Part shown: positions 1 to 7,789 of the stretch, piece after piece
Numbering within the stretch: the stretch's first letter is position 1
Layout: the number at the start of each line of letters is the position of its first letter
Source: Olsenella sp. An285
Lineage (GTDB): Bacteria; Actinomycetota; Coriobacteriia; Coriobacteriales; Atopobiaceae
DNA length: 47,828 nucleotides
Assembly: GCF_002159625.1 (NCBI RefSeq)
Contig: NZ_NFIZ01000017.1
Coordinates: 1-47,828, forward strand
Reading direction: 5' to 3'
Translations under genes and position numbers: made by a program
The notes under the pieces: model-generated
What the model was told of the DNA's origin: nothing
What the model saw: only the letters and a program-made list of their open reading frames with translations
Databases searched by the model: none

Positions 1-31
1 CTTCCGGCTTTTCGTCACTCAGCACCGCCAT
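1..31 (-). CDS. 5' end of a leftward gene cut by the window edge
   Basis: Only about ten codons are visible, reading MAVLSDEKPE on the minus strand from an ATG at 29-31. A purine-rich GGGGGAG lies just upstream. A GTG at 23-25 (MLSDEKPE) would have better ribosome-binding spacing and is an alternative start. The call rests mainly on the well-formed promoter at 60-88, which points this way. Function cannot be read. Confidence 0.35.
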   Translation of the reverse strand, partial: MAVLSDEKPE

Positions 32-59
32 CGCTCCCCCATCTATATGGTGTTCCAAA

Positions 60-88
60 ATGATAGGGGAGGGGGTATATTCTGACCA
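60..88 (-). promoter_or_regulatory. Sigma-A-type promoter for the leftward gene at the window edge
   Basis: On the minus strand a TGGTCA -35 box (83-88) is separated by 17 bases from a TATCAT -10 box (60-65). The spacer contains ACCCCCTCCCC. The same C-rich block precedes the TATAAT box at 19538-19543 upstream of the polysaccharide operon. Placement about 30-35 bases before the start codon is sensible. Confidence 0.5.
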
Positions 89-116
89 GAGAGGCATGTC
101 GGCGTGATGGGAGTTG

Positions 117-320
117 ATGTCCGTGGACCAGACAGGCAGCGGCTATTCCGACAGCACCGAATCGCACAGGCGCCTCGAAGCACTCCTTGCCCAATGGCAG
201 CATCTGGACGGTTTCATAAACAGCACCGAGGCGCGCTATAACACGATTCTCATGGTGTTGGTCACCCTGCTTACTGCCGGAAACTTTTACGTAGCCAGCA
301 ACGAAGCCCATTACAGTTTG
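117..320 (+). pseudogene. Small membrane protein gene truncated by the IS110 insertion
   Basis: The frame opens at ATG 117 (an in-frame TTG lies at 114) behind a GGGAG. It reads about 67 residues that look like real protein: a polar N-terminus (MSVDQTGSGYSDSTESHRR), an amphipathic stretch (LEALLAQWQHLDGFINS) and one hydrophobic segment (TILMVLVTLLTAGNFYVA, about residues 43-60). It then runs into IS110 non-coding sequence near base 312-320. The remaining translation to 1421 is out-of-frame transposase DNA. I do not recognise the family. If the IS is removed at the shared CCAT (308-311 and 1844-1847), the frame would rejoin and end at a TGA near 1900, giving an ORF of roughly 80 codons. That reconstruction is inference. 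Confidence 0.45.
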
Positions 321-579
321 AGCCGGCCCTCGCGCCGGCTCCTTTGTATTCTCCCAAGCCTTGGAAATACGATTGAAGTCGACCCCGAGGGGTCGCTGGC
401 CGACCGCCCCGGACGGCCCTTCCGCCCTGCCTCTCGCGAAGGCCCGGGGGGTGTTGCCGCCGGGGACGGCTCGCCGCGGCAGGCGACTGATAGAGACATG
501 CCGGGGATCCCCCACGGCTCCGTAATGTGGTTGTCGCTCCCGCGGACGGCGGTCAGCCAACTTGAGGAGAGGATACACC
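320..579 (+). ncRNA. Candidate bridge (seek) RNA region in the IS110 left end
   Basis: The stretch upstream of the transposase is rich in dyads. A perfect 8-bp stem (GAGCCGGC 320-327 with GCCGGCTC 334-341, loop CCTCGC) is followed by GACCCC 381-386 pairing with GGGGTC 389-394, and by further GC-rich complementary blocks to about 500. IS110 transposases are known to be guided by an RNA from this position that has a 5' hairpin and two internal recognition loops. The match here is positional and structural only; no loops were assigned to target or donor. Confidence 0.4.
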
Positions 580-1755
580 ATGGAAGAGAGAGCAAGGCCA
601 GGGGCCGCCTTCCTCGCCTTCGACGTCGGCAAGTCGTCGCACCGCGCCTGCGCCGTCGACGCGTCCGGGGAGGTCCTGTTCAACCGGGAGGTCGCCAACA
701 GGCCGGCCGACATAGACCGCGCCCTCGCCGAGGCCGGTGCCGGGGCCAGGGTCGTCGTCGACCAGAAGCGCAACATCGGGGCGCTCGTGGTCGCGAGGGC
801 CCGCGCCGCGGGCAACCCGGTCTCCTACCTGCCCGGCATCGCGATGAAGAAGGCCCGCGACATGTTCCCGGTCACGGCGAAGACGGACGCGATGGACGCG
901 GAGGTGATCGCGCGGACGGCGGCCGGCATGCCATGGACGCTGCGCGAGGTCGCCGAGGAGACGCCCGCCGCCGCGTCCCTCAGGATGCTCGCCGCCCAGC
1001 GCGACTTCGCGGTCGGCTCGAGGACGCGGGCCGTCAACCGGCTGCGCGCGGTGCTGCTCGAGGCGGACCCGGCGTTCGAGTCGGCGGTCGACCCGTCGAG
1101 CCGCTGGCAGCTCGCCGTGCTCGCGGAGCTCGGCGGGCCGTTCGGCATCAGGGCCGCCGGGCTCAGGCGCTTCCGCTCGGTCGCCGAGCGCGCGGGAGGG
1201 GCCAGGCGGGCCGCCTCCGACCGCCTCTGGGCGGCGGCCGCGGCCTCCGCCTCGTCGGGCCGCCCCGAGCTCGCCGCGGAGTCGGAGCTCGTGCGCTCGC
1301 TCGCCGCGAGGGCGGCGGCGGACTCGGCGGAGGCCGCTCGCCTCGACGCGCTCATCTCCGACTCGCTCGCCGGCGACGAGGCCTACGAGGCCCTGCCCAC
1401 CGTGCCCGGCGTGGGTCCTAAGACGGCCGCGGCGCTCGTGACGCTCGTGGACGTGTCGATGTTCCGCAGCCACGACGAGCTCGCGGCGTACGCGGGCCTG
1501 GCGCCCTGCAACCGGCAGTCGGGGACGTCGCTCAACTCGTCGTCGCCGTCGCGGAGCGGCAACCGGACCCTGAAGAACCTGCTCATATACTCCTGCACGT
1601 CCCTGGTCGGGACGGACAACCGCTTCGGTCGCTACTACGACTCCTGCAGGGCGCGCGGCATGCGGCACAACAAGGCGCTCAAGGCGGTCGCGCGCAAGCG
1701 CCTCAAGGTGATCTACGCGATCATGCGGGACGGGACGCCGTACCGGGAGGGCTGA
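580..1755 (+). CDS. IS110 family transposase (DEDD recombinase)
   Basis: This is a 391-aa transposase, within the usual 330-420 aa of IS110. It starts at ATG 580 behind GAGGAGAGG. The N-terminal RuvC-like DEDD domain shows AFDVGKSSH (D15), VVVDQKRNIG (D61) and KTDAMDAEVIA (D103, D106). The second acidic position is usually Glu but is Asp here. The C-terminal transposase_20 domain shows LPTVPGVGPKTAAALV, DELAAYAGLAPCNRQSGT (with the conserved Ser of the second catalytic module) and SGNRTLKNLL. It is expected to catalyse RNA-guided excision and insertion through a circular intermediate. The frame is intact with no stops or frameshifts, so the copy could be active. Confidence 0.93.
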   Translation: MEERARPGAAFLAFDVGKSSHRACAVDASGEVLFNREVANRPADIDRALAEAGAGARVVVDQKRNIGALVVARARAAGNPVSYLPGIAMKKARDMFPVTAKTDAMDAEVIARTAAGMPWTLREVAEETPAAASLRMLAAQRDFAVGSRTRAVNRLRAVLLEADPAFESAVDPSSRWQLAVLAELGGPFGIRAAGLRRFRSVAERAGGARRAASDRLWAAAAASASSGRPELAAESELVRSLAARAAADSAEAARLDALISDSLAGDEAYEALPTVPGVGPKTAAALVTLVDVSMFRSHDELAAYAGLAPCNRQSGTSLNSSSPSRSGNRTLKNLLIYSCTSLVGTDNRFGRYYDSCRARGMRHNKALKAVARKRLKVIYAIMRDGTPYREG

Positions 1756-1834
1756 CGCCGCGGGACACCGGACTTCTCAGCGGCTCCGTCCCCGGGGCCG
1801 GCGTCAGCATGTCGGGAGGTCGCGAGCCCGAGGC

Positions 1835-1840
1835 TTGACA
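1835..1840 (+). promoter_or_regulatory. TTGACA -35 box near the right end of the IS110
   Basis: A consensus TTGACA points outward on the plus strand a few bases inside the right end. In IS110 elements a promoter is known to assemble across the right-left junction of the excised circle, driving the guide RNA and transposase. A TACAGT (312-317) near the left end could act as the -10 box, depending on the exact ends. Confidence 0.4.
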
Positions 1841-1874
1841 AAACCATAGAGACACCCCCCACACACAAGATTGC

Positions 1875-1941
1875 GAGAGGGGCATAACGAGGAGCATGTG
1901 ACTCCCCGGTAATCAAGCACAAACAGCAAGATGCCCCTCTC
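1875..1941 (-). terminator. Nested inverted repeat after the polysaccharide operon, possible terminator
   Basis: GAGAGGGGCAT (1875-1885) and ATGCCCCTCTC (1931-1941) form a perfect 11-bp inverted repeat. In the minus-strand transcript the loop holds a second stem, GGGGAG with CUCCUC (one G-U pair). It begins at the stop codon of the last polysaccharide gene. No clear T-tract follows, so an intrinsic terminator is plausible but unproven. The 1756-1874 stretch is IS right end and shows nothing else. Confidence 0.45.
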
Positions 1942-3421
1942 ATCTACCTGGCATCTGCGCATCTTTCTTGTGCAACAAGAGCGCCTTGGTTGATTGGAAG
2001 ACTCCGCGGTTGAGAGCTATAGATAACGCATAACCGGCTAACGGAACAATCTCAGTCCAGAATCCGCCAAAAAAAACGGCAATCATGAAGGAGAGTGCCA
2101 TGGCGCATTCACAGACCAAAAGCCTGTAACAGGGAAAGGACAGACGACGCTTGGCAAGGTAAAGTTCACTAGCTATGCTTCGAAGAAGTATTGCTAACAC
2201 CAGCCCGCAAACAACGAAGTCAACGCTGTCCAAGACAAGTGCTCCAACGCACGAAAACAGAGCGCTCACCACAAGAGCCAGGACGTTGAATCCCATAAGC
2301 TGTCTGGTGTCACCGTAAACCTTCAAATAGGTTGAGCAGAGTATATTCATCTTTCCATCAAAAACAAGCAATGGCATAAGCAGTCCGAGATAGTGAAAGC
2401 TATCGGCATACTGCGGGAGCCACATCCCCAGAAGCGTACACCCAGGAAGGTAACAAAGGTACGATAGGGAGGCCAAGACAAACAACGTATCGCGCAGCTG
2501 CCTGTATCTTGAATTAATGGAGCCTACGTCGAGCCTCCTAAGAACGGGAAAAAGGACAAGGCTGAACTGCGCGATGAATGCCAGAACAAAAGAGACCATG
2601 GAAAAAGCGAATGACATCTGGCCAAACGCCTCAAGCCCCCACCGCATTACAATAATCTGCCTTGCAACCCCAACGATAAGCGAGGATGCGTAGTAGGCGG
2701 CCATGACCTGCGCACCCGTGCGAAGATCATCCAAAGTTATCTTGAAAGCCTCTACCCAAGAACCGCTTTTAGCAAATAAAATGTCCCTCCCACATGCAAG
2801 GCAATATAGGAGGGAGGCGCCCATGCCCGCAATATACCCAACGGCAAGGGGCTCATAGCCACTTCCCTCCGACAATAGAAAGACGAGAAGGATGAGCAGA
2901 AATGCAATCTTATTTATCGCTATGCCGATTGAATAGAGGCGTGTCAGATTTACAGCTTGGAATATCGGCGATATGAACCCGTAGAGATTCTGAAAAACAG
3001 AATACAGTAGTAGCAGCAATAATACAGTTCGAAAATTGCTGTTGAAATTAAAAATATAAATAGCCAGCAGAAGCGCGAGGGCGATACTCACCTGCATGCC
3101 GAAGACAATTCCCATCTCGGCCTTCAGCGCACCCTTGTCCAATTCCTCATAATGCCTTCCTCCCAAGCGAAGATAGACCCCGTCTCCAATACCGAAGAGC
3201 AAAACGGCAACATAACCAGCATAAAAAATAAAAAGTTGCCAGTAAGCGTACTCGAGCACACCCAAGACTTTTGGAACAACGAGAGTCATGAGAAAACTCG
3301 AAATAAGGGCGATTCCCTGAGCTGCAAAGGCGTAAGCCACGTTACTCGCTATACCACCTTTTTCCTCTACCGAAAAAAGGCCCCTGACAGTCGAAGTGAA
3401 CCTATTCGTCATTTGATACAA
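1940..3421 (-). CDS. Wzx-type polysaccharide repeat-unit flippase
   Basis: This is a 493-aa polytopic membrane protein of the MATE/MOP exporter (RfbX/Wzx) type, with about 12-14 hydrophobic segments and few charged residues between them. The N-terminus (SNVAYAFAAQGIALISSFLMTLVVPKVLG) is the usual first-helix pattern of the family. It would flip undecaprenyl-linked repeat units across the cytoplasmic membrane. The TTG at 3419-3421 is preferred as start because GGAGGG lies 6 bases upstream; an ATG at 3412 lacks a good site. It is the last gene of the leftward polysaccharide operon, separated from wzy by a gene-poor gap. Codon use is more AT-rich than in flanking chromosomal genes, a sign of transfer. 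Confidence 0.85.
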   Translation of the reverse strand: MYQMTNRFTSTVRGLFSVEEKGGIASNVAYAFAAQGIALISSFLMTLVVPKVLGVLEYAYWQLFIFYAGYVAVLLFGIGDGVYLRLGGRHYEELDKGALKAEMGIVFGMQVSIALALLLAIYIFNFNSNFRTVLLLLLLYSVFQNLYGFISPIFQAVNLTRLYSIGIAINKIAFLLILLVFLLSEGSGYEPLAVGYIAGMGASLLYCLACGRDILFAKSGSWVEAFKITLDDLRTGAQVMAAYYASSLIVGVARQIIVMRWGLEAFGQMSFAFSMVSFVLAFIAQFSLVLFPVLRRLDVGSINSRYRQLRDTLFVLASLSYLCYLPGCTLLGMWLPQYADSFHYLGLLMPLLVFDGKMNILCSTYLKVYGDTRQLMGFNVLALVVSALFSCVGALVLDSVDFVVCGLVLAILLRSIASELYLAKRRLSFPCYRLLVCECAMALSFMIAVFFGGFWTEIVPLAGYALSIALNRGVFQSTKALLLHKKDAQMPGR

Positions 3422-4101
3422 AGCCGTCCCTCCGCATATTTGCAGAATTACTCGTTGTTAACGAATGCGCGCTCGAGCCCGTCTATCCAACAGGTGCTTT
3501 CACCTGCGTTCGCACTGTCGCCCAGCTTCTCCCTGAATTCGTCGCGAAGCTCTCGTGAGATTTGAGATAGTAGAGAGAAGGCCGGTGAAAAAACCTGATT
3601 GGGAGGGCGTCCAAATTACGCTCCATGCAAAGACGGTGCATTGTGCAAGCTTTTTGCTATTCCCTTGCGCCGTATGTAGTAGTCCACCACAGAGCAGACG
3701 TGCCTTCCGGACCTCCCAGACGAAGCCTCCCTCGGGGAGGCCGAGCCCGGGCAGGCCGCACCGACGACATTGTTGTCACTCATAGTCATTCGCGGAAGAA
3801 CCGCACGGCCCCAACCGAGTAATACGTGGTATCCATCTTAACCGGTTTCTGACTCTCCGGGACCTCCCATGCACCCATACTTATGTATCGCCAGCTCCAT
3901 AGACATGCGTGAGGATGGTCACAGAGCCAGTCACCACTACGAGTGACTCAAGAGAAGCCGGACGAAAAGAGGCCGGACGATAACTATGTTCGCCGGTAGT
4001 CCACCCCCCGGCGAGAAGACGGCCGCACCCCCAGCCCTACACCGATTTACTTGAGGTAAGTGGAGCATGCTTCGAAAGGCACGATGCCCGCGCGCATCCT
4101 C
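3422..4101. other. 680-base gap between wzy and wzx
   Basis: Apart from the possible remnant at 3448-3789, this holds a strong short hairpin, GCCTCCC (3725-3731) with GGGAGGC (3735-3741) and a 3-base loop. From 3790 to 4101 I see no open frame with a ribosome-binding site and no recognisable RNA. A gap this long inside an otherwise overlapping operon suggests that a gene was lost or that a cassette boundary lies here. Confidence 0.5.
3448..3789 (-). pseudogene. Possible decayed short gene with an in-frame stop
   Basis: On the minus strand one frame opens at ATG 3787-3789 (second ATG 3781-3783), reads about 55 codons to a TAA at 3616-3618, then continues open in the same frame for another 55 codons to TAA 3448-3450. 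The second half looks protein-like (SRELRDEFREKLGDSANAG, then CWIDGLERAFVNNE). There is no convincing ribosome-binding site and no family is recognised. It may be a gene remnant between wzy and wzx, or chance. Confidence 0.25.
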
Positions 4102-5535
4102 TTACCGACTCAAATGAGTCTTAGTCCCATCTTCGGTGCCAAGCTCGCGGCCCCCACTCCCCTTGCAATCTCTTGATACTTCTATTGCCGCAAGCGCAAA
4201 GAGGCACCATGCAATAGGGATAAGACCGGACCCATTGCCAGCTTGGAAGCCCATAAGCGCCATTATGCTGACCGCCAACCCAATTCTATATGCTCGACAA
4301 TCTGAAGAATGACTCAATAGGTTGATAATGAGCTTTACTACAAAGTAGCCGTATGCAATAAGGCCTGGGATTCCAAGCTCAACGAGCAGTGTTAGAAAGT
4401 AACTGAAAGTGGTATTCGTTCCATAATCTACCCTAAGAACCGATGAGGCCATATTGTAACCAACCCCCCACGGGGATTGCATAAATTCGGCGATAGCATT
4501 TGACATGCACAAAAAGCGGCCTTCGTTCTCACCGCCAGCTATATCGGTCGATTCTATGCCTTTTTTCAGCCCGCCGGTAATCGTATCCACGTCGACGAAG
4601 GCACCTATATCTCGGTTCTCAAAAAGAACGTAAGCGCTGAACGATATCGTCAAAAAAAGAACCGCTCCCATCGCAATCCATTCGAGGGGCGATCTCTTTC
4701 TGCGGAGAATGCCGACGTTTCCGACGCCCGAAATACGCCGAAGAATATAAGCCAGCAAGATAAACGCAACAAAAAAGACCATGTTTCCAGTTGCCGACAT
4801 TGCGAATAGTACGAATAGCGTAATGAGGACTATCGTTCTTAGCAGATCGCTCCCTGTCTTCTTTCCACCTGTCACAACATAAATCATGGTTGCTGCCGCG
4901 ACAAAATAGGAACATTCAAGGTATAGGCCCTGTGCCCGATAGGAAAAAACCAAATAGTCGGCATTCGAAGCCCATGAAGAGGAGGCTTCCCAAGGGACGG
5001 AGATATAAAAGGCTGGCTGAGGAAAGAGGCTGTAGAACGTAAACGCGCCGCCATTCTGAAAGGCGAAATACTGCGCAATGGAGACGATGACACTTATGAG
5101 AAGACCCACCCAGAGACCCCTGAGGATGTAACTTATATATGCCCTAAGCGAGAGAACAGTCAAATAGACGGCTATTGAAGTTGCCAGTATAATTAATCCA
5201 TTAGCATATGAGCTTATCTGCACTCCAGAACGCACTACAGTCGCAACGAGAGCAAGGACGAGCGACAGCGCAACAACAACCAAGAACGGCAACATGCGCC
5301 TATCAAAGCAAACAAAGATGTCACGTTCAGTCTCTGCGGGGCTGAGAACCACACGCAGCATCAGGATAACCAATGCCACGGGGTACAGGACGTCCACGTA
5401 AAGGTTGCCTATTCTTCCTACATAACAGATATCCTGTGCGAAACAAAGCCCGAGAAACAAGGCAGCAAAAGACCAGAAGTCTCTTTTCTCACGATGCCGA
5501 AGGATTTCCCCTTTTTTCCTCCAGGCGTTTGCCAT
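4102..5535 (-). CDS. Wzy-type O-antigen/capsule polymerase
   Basis: This is a 477-aa integral membrane protein with about 11-12 transmembrane segments and one large extracytoplasmic loop (about residues 310-370, from ENRDIGAFVDVDTITGG to SPWGVGYNMAS). That layout, with the GVGYN-type motif after the loop, is typical of the O-antigen ligase/polymerase family. It would join flipped repeat units on the outer face of the membrane. The ATG overlaps the stop of the upstream glycosyltransferase (TGATG), so the two are translationally coupled. Sequence between Wzy proteins diverges fast, so the call rests on topology and context. Confidence 0.8.
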   Translation of the reverse strand: MANAWRKKGEILRHREKRDFWSFAALFLGLCFAQDICYVGRIGNLYVDVLYPVALVILMLRVVLSPAETERDIFVCFDRRMLPFLVVVALSLVLALVATVVRSGVQISSYANGLIILATSIAVYLTVLSLRAYISYILRGLWVGLLISVIVSIAQYFAFQNGGAFTFYSLFPQPAFYISVPWEASSSWASNADYLVFSYRAQGLYLECSYFVAAATMIYVVTGGKKTGSDLLRTIVLITLFVLFAMSATGNMVFFVAFILLAYILRRISGVGNVGILRRKRSPLEWIAMGAVLFLTISFSAYVLFENRDIGAFVDVDTITGGLKKGIESTDIAGGENEGRFLCMSNAIAEFMQSPWGVGYNMASSVLRVDYGTNTTFSYFLTLLVELGIPGLIAYGYFVVKLIINLLSHSSDCRAYRIGLAVSIMALMGFQAGNGSGLIPIAWCLFALAAIEVSRDCKGSGGRELGTEDGTKTHLSR

Positions 5536-6632
5536 CAGGACTCCCCGTTTATATCGGAGATGATCTTGGCGACATTGCCCGTGAAATCGAGCTCGTGTTT
5601 CGCATACGCACGTCCCGCCTCGCCCATGCGCCTCACAAGGTCATCATCAAGAAGCTTGTCCATAGCTGCAGCGAGCCCCACTTCGTCCTTAACCACAAAC
5701 CCGGTCACTCCATCGACCACAAACTCGGAAAGACCAGGTGCATCACTCGTAACGACAGGTTTACCAAAGCTATAGGAAATCGGCAGGACGCCACTTTGGG
5801 TTGCCTCTAGATATGGAAGCAACGTGGCGCGGGCGCCCATCATCAAATACGCCAGCTCTCCATCGGAAATATACCTATTCAGAAGAACTATTGAGCGATG
5901 GTGTTGTTTTATTATCCTAAGCGTCTTTTCCTCAATAGCGCCCCTTCCCGCTATGATAAGTCTTGCGAACGGGCGCTCCGTGAGAAGCGAAGAGAACGCG
6001 CGAACGAGACCCTCCACGTTTTTATACTTCTCAATGGCCCCAAAGAACAGGAAAAACCCGCCATCAAACGCTTCGTCCAGCTCGGGAGGAACTAAAGCCG
6101 AGCAGTTCGGCGCAGTCGCACCAAGCCTTAGCACAGAGACTCTGTCATAGAATCTATCTCCGTATTGAGTCAACAGGTCATCTCTCGCCGTATTAGACAT
6201 AACCACGACGCGAGAAGCCCTAGCGATTGCCCGCCTCCTGTCCATAAGAAGGCACAAGAATCGAAGTCGAGATTTCACACTCATCTTTACGAGATGCGGC
6301 CTAACATCATGTATGAAAATGACGGGATCATCGCAAGCAGCTCTGGCCGCCGCCGAGGTGATGGTTTCGTCCGTGAACCATATGCTGTCAGGTGAGAATG
6401 CCTCCAGATGAGACGCGATTGAACGTGCGGCGGTAAACCCATTACTTATCCCCCTGCGATCATCGTAAACGCAGACTCTTCCAACCGCTTCGAGAGGCTT
6501 AAGGTCAACGGCAGCTCGCTGCGGAAAGATTACCATGGCATCCTTTCCAAGTTCAGCAATTGCACGAAAGCAACTCTGAGCAAAATGCACCATCCCTCCA
6601 TCAGATACCGTGCAGACTACCGCGACCCTCAT
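5535..6632 (-). CDS. GT4-family glycosyltransferase
   Basis: This 365-aa GT-B fold enzyme has an N-terminal acceptor domain (MRVAVVCTVSDGGMVHFAQS) and a C-terminal glycosyltransferase family 1 domain. The C-terminal half shows FFLFFGAIEKYKNVEGLVRA, ARLIIAGRG and TQSGVLPISYSFGKPVVTSD. It reads PYLEATQSG where many GT4 enzymes have PSxxEGFG, with the Glu kept. It should transfer a sugar from a nucleotide donor to the lipid-linked repeat unit; the sugar cannot be read. It overlaps the upstream GT by an ATGA and the downstream wzy by one base. Confidence 0.85.
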   Translation of the reverse strand: MRVAVVCTVSDGGMVHFAQSCFRAIAELGKDAMVIFPQRAAVDLKPLEAVGRVCVYDDRRGISNGFTAARSIASHLEAFSPDSIWFTDETITSAAARAACDDPVIFIHDVRPHLVKMSVKSRLRFLCLLMDRRRAIARASRVVVMSNTARDDLLTQYGDRFYDRVSVLRLGATAPNCSALVPPELDEAFDGGFFLFFGAIEKYKNVEGLVRAFSSLLTERPFARLIIAGRGAIEEKTLRIIKQHHRSIVLLNRYISDGELAYLMMGARATLLPYLEATQSGVLPISYSFGKPVVTSDAPGLSEFVVDGVTGFVVKDEVGLAAAMDKLLDDDLVRRMGEAGRAYAKHELDFTGNVAKIISDINGES

Positions 6633-7789
6633 ATGCTGACCCCCACGCCCTTCAATGCATCCAAGTAGAAAGCCTCAAGGCGACGCGTAGCCTCGACAAT
6701 CTCAAAGCCCTTGTCCGAGACGATTCCGAGCGCGAGACTTCGGTCCCCACCCCTTGCCGAGAGAATCTCCCTCGCCCACTCGTCCGGAGTGCTTGAGAGA
6801 GAAACCCTCTTTGAGCCGGGTATAAGAACAGCCTCGGGCGTGACCTCCTCCGAAAAGACGCAAGGCAATCCTGATGCTTGCGCCTCCACGGCAGAGACCG
6901 GCAACCCCTCAAACAGCGAGGGCATCACGAAGATGTCCATAGCCTGCACGACCCGATCAACATCTGAGCGTAAGCCAAGGAACGAAACCTGTTCATCGAT
7001 TCCCAACGAACGGACCTGTTCTTTAACTTTCTCCTGTAGTTGGCCCACACCAACGAGGATTAGGCGAGTATCCGGCCGTTTTTTGAGGACGGAAAACATA
7101 ACCTCCACGAGAAACGAGTGGTTTTTTGGGGGCATAAATCTTCCGATGTGACCTATTACAAAACTATTATCCAACCCGAGCTCCGCCCTCATTCTCTCTC
7201 GAACGGACGAATCAAATGAGAAGCGCCCCAGCTCTATGGCATTTGGAATTATCGTTACCTTGCCAGCGGCCATGCACGTCCTCCCAAAGAGAAACTCGCC
7301 GGCTTTCACCGAACAGGCAGCTAGATTCGTGCTCTCCCTTCTTGCTGCACCTTTCAGGGTGTTCGCCATAAACTTTTTGAATGGCTGCTCAGTCACGACC
7401 CGCGCCGCATGGGCGTGGAGAATGCGGACCGGCACTCCGTTTCTCCTCGCTTCTTGCAACACAAAGATTGCTTTTGCAGAGGAATGCGCGTGAAGTACAT
7501 CATATTGATGAGTTTTGAAAAAGAGCTTTGTTTCGCGGAGACTCCGTACGACACTTCCCCCTTCCGCATACGGAGCAATCAGGAATAGTTTACTCCCTAA
7601 TGCTTCGAGCCTTTCGGGATAATCATCCCTTACGCCGTTAGTCCGATTGTAGGAGAGGACATCCACTTGAAAAATGCTGTGATCTATATTGGAAATCCAG
7701 CGAATACACTGCTCCTGAATCCCTCCTCCATTGCCATACCCGTCAATGAAAAACAGCACGCGGATTCTGCCTTTCGGAGATTCAGCCAT
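6629..7789 (-). CDS. GT4-family glycosyltransferase (EpsF-like)
   Basis: This is a 386-aa GT-B glycosyltransferase. Visible marks are the N-terminal GNGGGIQEQCIRWI glycine loop, YDVLHAHSSAKAIF, IPNAIELGRFSF, the donor-domain start IGHIGRFMPPKNHSFLVEV, and the nucleotide-sugar signature PSLFEGLPVSAVEAQASGLP. Its pattern closely matches the GT at 14560-15654 (shared PNAI/YNAI, FLG-RSDV and SLFEGLPVS-VEAQASGLPC blocks), so the two are probably distant paralogs using similar donors. It overlaps the neighbouring reading frames on both sides. Confidence 0.9.
   Translation of the reverse strand: MAESPKGRIRVLFFIDGYGNGGGIQEQCIRWISNIDHSIFQVDVLSYNRTNGVRDDYPERLEALGSKLFLIAPYAEGGSVVRSLRETKLFFKTHQYDVLHAHSSAKAIFVLQEARRNGVPVRILHAHAARVVTEQPFKKFMANTLKGAARRESTNLAACSVKAGEFLFGRTCMAAGKVTIIPNAIELGRFSFDSSVRERMRAELGLDNSFVIGHIGRFMPPKNHSFLVEVMFSVLKKRPDTRLILVGVGQLQEKVKEQVRSLGIDEQVSFLGLRSDVDRVVQAMDIFVMPSLFEGLPVSAVEAQASGLPCVFSEEVTPEAVLIPGSKRVSLSSTPDEWAREILSARGGDRSLALGIVSDKGFEIVEATRRLEAFYLDALKGVGVSI

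Larger units (their letters stand above)
312..1850 (+). mobile_element. IS110-family insertion sequence (ends approximate)
   Basis: The element contains one DEDD-type transposase gene (580-1755), about 260 bases of structured non-coding DNA on its left and about 95 on its right. It shows no obvious terminal inverted repeats, as is normal for IS110. The left boundary is set where the interrupted small gene stops looking like protein (about 308-320). The right boundary is set near the TTGACA at 1835-1840 and the AAACCAT following it. CCAT occurs at both candidate junctions. Exact ends need an empty-site comparison. IS110-group members, unlike IS1111, carry their large non-coding region upstream of the transposase, as here. 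Confidence 0.7.

Noticed and set aside
321-1421. Continuation of the small membrane-protein frame into a 435-codon ORF
   Set aside because: After about base 320 the translation is Arg/Gly/Pro-rich out-of-frame transposase sequence.
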